From an uncultured Lachnospiraceae bacterium (GTDB lineage: Bacteria > Bacillota > Clostridia > Lachnospirales > Lachnospiraceae), in contig CACZIO010000007.1 of NCBI GenBank assembly GCA_902781215.1, positions 1-63,981 of the forward strand: DNA of 63,981 nucleotides. The letters are read 5' to 3'. Both the position numbers and the translations under genes were made by a program. The notes under the pieces are model-generated. The model was not told where the DNA came from, ran no database searches, and saw only the letters and a list, made by a program, of their open reading frames with translations. Shown here piece after piece: positions 61,450 to 63,981 of the stretch; the stretch's first letter is position 1, and the number at the start of each line of letters is the position of its first letter.

Positions 61450-62010
61450 ATGACTGCTGGAGATGCGAACACGAGGCTGGAAAATGCGTTCCTGAAGCTG
61501 ATTGAAGAGAAACCTTTTTCGAAGATCACTGTGAATGACATAGTAAAGGAAGCGGGCGTTCACAGAAACACATTTTACTACCATTATCAGAGCATTCCCG
61601 CCATGCTCAGTGAGATCTGCCGCAGGATGACGGATAAGATGTTCGATATTTATCAGAATGTTCAGTCCCCTGCCGACTGTATCCTGCCCCTGGTCAAATA
61701 TTCCCTCGCCCACCGCACTGCCATCCTGCATATTTTTGAATCGGAGGCCAGGTCGATCCTGATGGATTATGTGCGCAGGATCGGACGTTTTTCGATTGAA
61801 CAGTATATCGACCAGGTGACGGAAAAGATCGGGATCAGCCGGATCGACAAGCAGATCATGATCCGCTTCTACACAGCCGGCGTGGTCGGTGTGTGGACGG
61901 AATGGGTGGAGGAAGGCATCGAGACGGATTCCTCGGAGGATTTTGTCCGGATCGGCAATATTCTGGAGCGGACGACCCTGCAGGATCTGGGGGTTACCCG
62001 CCTCCTGTGA
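61450..62010 (+). CDS. TetR/AcrR-family regulator
   Basis: The 186-residue protein has an N-terminal TetR HTH (KPFSKITVNDIVKEAGVHRN then TFYYHYQ) and a helical C-terminal domain like that of the DhaS-type subgroup (YTAGVVGVWTEWVEEGIETD). GGAGG precedes the ATG. It probably represses itself through the palindrome over its -10 box. No target gene is coupled to it; the PaaI-type thioesterase upstream reads in the same direction but is separated by nearly 300 bases. Confidence 0.88.
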   Translation: MTAGDANTRLENAFLKLIEEKPFSKITVNDIVKEAGVHRNTFYYHYQSIPAMLSEICRRMTDKMFDIYQNVQSPADCILPLVKYSLAHRTAILHIFESEARSILMDYVRRIGRFSIEQYIDQVTEKIGISRIDKQIMIRFYTAGVVGVWTEWVEEGIETDSSEDFVRIGNILERTTLQDLGVTRLL

Positions 62011-62130
62011 GCAGAACGATATAAACGGCTGTGATCCGGGTGAGGCTGACAGGCAGCTCACTGCCATGTCCGGGAGCGACCGCGGACAGATGACCACAGT
62101 CATAGAGATGAACAGGGACCGGATTTTTTG

Positions 62131-62165
62131 AACCGGCTGCAGTCCGTACTGCAGCCGGTTTTTTG
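62131..62165 (+). terminator. Terminator after the TetR-like gene
   Basis: AACCGGCTGCAG and CTGCAGCCGGTT (12 bp) enclose TCCGTA and are followed by TTTTTTG. Confidence 0.92.
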
Positions 62166-62528
62166 TGTCCGGCAGCGGGCCGGGGGAACATGGATGTGGT
62201 CCGCGGCCGGCAGCGGCGCGGCTGAACCCGGGCGGCAGCAGTGGATCCCGCCGGATTCATGTACATTTGACAATACAATCAGGGGAGTGTATCCATGCCG
62301 GTACAATGTGAAAAGCCGGTGCTACAAAAAGCCATAAATCCGCATGATTGCACCATTCCCATTAAAAAAGCCCAAATATATTATTTTTTCAGGTTCACAG
62401 AAACTTTACATAGACGGAACTATACATGGACTGAAATCTACAGGGATACGAATACGGATGAATGGATCTGTATACCGGAATTTGCATAAAAGGATGGCAT
62501 CCGGCAGCATATCTATGCGGGGCAGTGT
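62166..62528 (+). other. Gap upstream of the AraC-like gene
   Basis: About 360 bases with a weak promoter candidate (TTGACA at 62268, TATCCA 17 bases on). A 64-codon frame at 62295 to 62489 follows AGGGGAG at a fair distance, but its sequence (MPVQCEKPVLQKAINPHDCT at the start) matches no family I know, and it is left as non-coding. The region is AT-richer than its surroundings. Confidence 0.4.
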
Positions 62529-63434
62529 ATGGGAAAACAAGGCTTGGGAGATATCGAGAGCGCATTCGCTTTTTTTGAGGAACAAGAGGAGGACGAGACA
62601 TCCTTCATGAATAGGGTGCTCCGTTTTCAGTTCTGCGGGATCGAGCGCTGCCTTCCGGGACATGGATACGGGCCGGAAAAGAGTGACGGTTTCCTGATCC
62701 ACTGCATTCTGGACGGGCACGGCGTCTTTGAATACCGGGGGGAGAAACATCGTCTGGAGCGGGGGCAGGCCTTCCTGATCTATCCGGATGAGGATGTCTA
62801 CTATCAGGCGGATTATTCGGAGCCGTGGAAATACTGCTGGGTCTCTTTCCGGGGAGGCTCCGCGGAGACCGTCGCGCAGGAGATCGGTTTTACGCGGGGG
62901 TATCCCATCTGCCGGCTCTCGGATGTGGACGAGATCGAGGAGAGTATCCGCGGGATCCTGTCGCACAGGGGTGACACCCGTGGCGAGCGCTTTACCCGGG
63001 CGGGATTTTTCCTGTGTACGATCGCGGCCATGCTCTGCCAGGGGCGCGAGCAGGGCGCGCGGAACGGAGAGGAGATCAGGCCGGAGGACCTGCAGCTGGG
63101 CACCCGGGCCTATACGGCGGAAGCCATCCATTATCTGGAGACCCACTTCCGGGAAAAGATCCGGATCCAGGACCTGGCCCATGAGATTGGGATCTCCAGG
63201 AGCTACCTGACCCAGCAGGTCAAGGAGGCGATCGGCATCTCCCCCAGAACGCTCCTGATCAACATACGGATGGAGCACGCCGGCCGCTATCTGGCCTCCT
63301 CCAATGACCCCATCCAGCTGGTCGCCCTCGAGTGCGGCTACGATGATGCCCTGGCATTTTCCAAGGCCTTCAAGGCCCGCTACGGGATGAGCCCCAGCGA
63401 ATACAGAAAAAAGAAGCGCGGCAGCGCAGAGTAA
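62529..63434 (+). CDS. AraC-family transcriptional regulator
   Basis: The 301-residue protein has an N-terminal cupin sensor domain (about 40 to 140, with GHGVFEYRGEKHRLERGQAF and DEDVYYQADYSEPWKYCWVS). A C-terminal pair of HTH motifs follows at about 195 to 295 (IRIQDLAHEIGISRSYLTQQ, QLVALECGYDDALAFSKAFK, GMSPSEYRKKK). This cupin type usually senses a sugar and activates transport or hydrolase genes. The start is uncertain: no ribosome site precedes the first ATG, and an in-frame ATG at 62607 lies after GAGGAGG. A strong terminator follows. Confidence 0.9.
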   Translation: MGKQGLGDIESAFAFFEEQEEDETSFMNRVLRFQFCGIERCLPGHGYGPEKSDGFLIHCILDGHGVFEYRGEKHRLERGQAFLIYPDEDVYYQADYSEPWKYCWVSFRGGSAETVAQEIGFTRGYPICRLSDVDEIEESIRGILSHRGDTRGERFTRAGFFLCTIAAMLCQGREQGARNGEEIRPEDLQLGTRAYTAEAIHYLETHFREKIRIQDLAHEIGISRSYLTQQVKEAIGISPRTLLINIRMEHAGRYLASSNDPIQLVALECGYDDALAFSKAFKARYGMSPSEYRKKKRGSAE

Positions 63435-63464
63435 AAAAACCACTGGCTGGTCCAGTGGTTTTTT
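63434..63464. terminator. Bidirectional terminator after the AraC-like gene
   Basis: CCACTGG and CCAGTGG enclose CTGGT, flanked by A6 and T6. Confidence 0.9.
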
Positions 63465-63522
63465 GCGTATCCGGAGGTCAGGCAGCGCCGGCGCGGCCTG
63501 ACCGTGATGCGTATGATGCACA

Positions 63523-63981
63523 TTACTTGTGGAAGAGCTTTTTGCTCTCGTAGTGGGCCTCGCAGGTCTGGTTGACGCCGAGCTTTTTGAAGACGCCCTC
63601 GTCGATCTGGGAGAGGATGACGGAGGAGTGGGCGTCGAGTCCCGCCAGCAGGGGCAGGGCGTCGAGCGCCTTCTTGGCGTTTTCGTCCTCGACGGCGGCG
63701 ATGGCCAGGATGATCAGGATCTCATTGAGGTGCAGGAGCGGGTTCCGCTCGCCCAGATGGTGGACCATGAGATTCTGGCTGGCCTCGATCATGACCGGCG
63801 ACAGGAGCTTGACCTCCTCCGGAATATGGGCGAGGTACTTGAGGGCGTTGAGGAGCAGGGCACTGGAGGCGCCCAGGAGGGAAGTGGTCCGCCCGGTCAG
63901 GATGGTGCCGTCCTCCATCTGCATGGCGGCGGCGGGACCGCCGGTCTCCTCGTGGCGGACGTTGGCGGCCATGATGACCGG
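63523..63981 (-). CDS. DUF1846-family protein, C-terminal part (cut by window end)
   Basis: The frame is open to the end of the window and codes for the last 152 residues of what is normally a protein of about 500. It contains TILTGRTTSLLGASSALLLN, LLAGLDAHSSVILSQIDEGV and the end motif GVNQTCEAHYESKKLFHK, which fit DUF1846 proteins. Their function is unknown. Start, promoter and upstream neighbours lie outside the window. Confidence 0.8.
   Translation of the reverse strand, partial: PVIMAANVRHEETGGPAAAMQMEDGTILTGRTTSLLGASSALLLNALKYLAHIPEEVKLLSPVMIEASQNLMVHHLGERNPLLHLNEILIILAIAAVEDENAKKALDALPLLAGLDAHSSVILSQIDEGVFKKLGVNQTCEAHYESKKLFHK

Noticed and set aside
62295-62489. 64-codon frame upstream of the AraC-like gene
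   Set aside because: A fair ribosome site precedes it, but the peptide matches no family and overlaps the likely promoter, so it is not called as a gene.

Overview
The window looks like part of a GC-rich Firmicutes chromosome, most likely a Lachnospiraceae-type Clostridia. Shine-Dalgarno sites are strong (AAGGAGG type), lipoboxes are of the LAAC type, and the family set (CvfB, RlmH, DUF1846, DUF6472, DUF1576, CotH, type III pantothenate kinase, cellobiose phosphorylase) fits that group. The genus cannot be fixed from the sequence alone.

Positions 1 to about 9,300 are the right part of an integrated phage-like or satellite-like element. It carries a Cro/CI-type repressor on the minus strand, then an excisionase-like protein, a winged-helix protein, a replisome organizer, a helicase loader/inhibitor, a zinc-ribbon protein, a sigma-70-family factor and, at the right edge, a tyrosine integrase followed by a strong terminator. 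No capsid, packaging or conjugation gene is seen between repressor and integrase; the left end lies outside the window. Almost every gap between these genes is filled by a mosaic of GC-rich, GATC-dense repeats, always in the same orientation, that I cannot assign to a known repeat class. The repeats stop before the integrase and I did not find them in the flanking chromosome.

Positions 9,300 to 63,981 are chromosomal housekeeping and carbohydrate genes. In order: a cell-wall amidase, an acyl-ACP thioesterase, CvfB, a CdaR-type regulator, a CtpA-type protease, a DUF6472 protein, an SPFH protein with its zinc-ribbon partner, a CotH kinase protein, proA-rlmH, a histidine-kinase-like multidomain protein with an alpha/beta hydrolase, a NYN-domain protein, an Mrp-type P-loop carrier, a GH36 alpha-galactosidase, coaX, a FolC/5-formyl-THF cyclo-ligase fusion, an AI-2E-family transporter, an SGNH hydrolase and signal peptidase I. 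Next comes a cellobiose locus (ABC importer, LacI regulator, GH94 cellobiose phosphorylase), then a DUF1576 membrane protein, rfbA, tRNA-Pro(CGG), a TrmH/SpoU methyltransferase, a DUF4956 protein, a lipoprotein, tex, a PrsW-type protease, an iron alcohol dehydrogenase, a PaaI-type thioesterase, TetR and AraC regulators, and the end of a DUF1846 gene.

Two signals deserve follow-up. One is the repeat mosaic of the element. The other is a set of highly structured 5' leaders in front of the SPFH, alpha-galactosidase and PrsW genes. They hold perfect hairpins, duplicated hairpin-plus-Shine-Dalgarno modules (one pair of copies differs only by a compensatory base pair) and, before prsW, a 9-nt loop perfectly complementary to the bases next to the ribosome binding site. 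Function assignments rest on motif recognition by eye; no database search was run.
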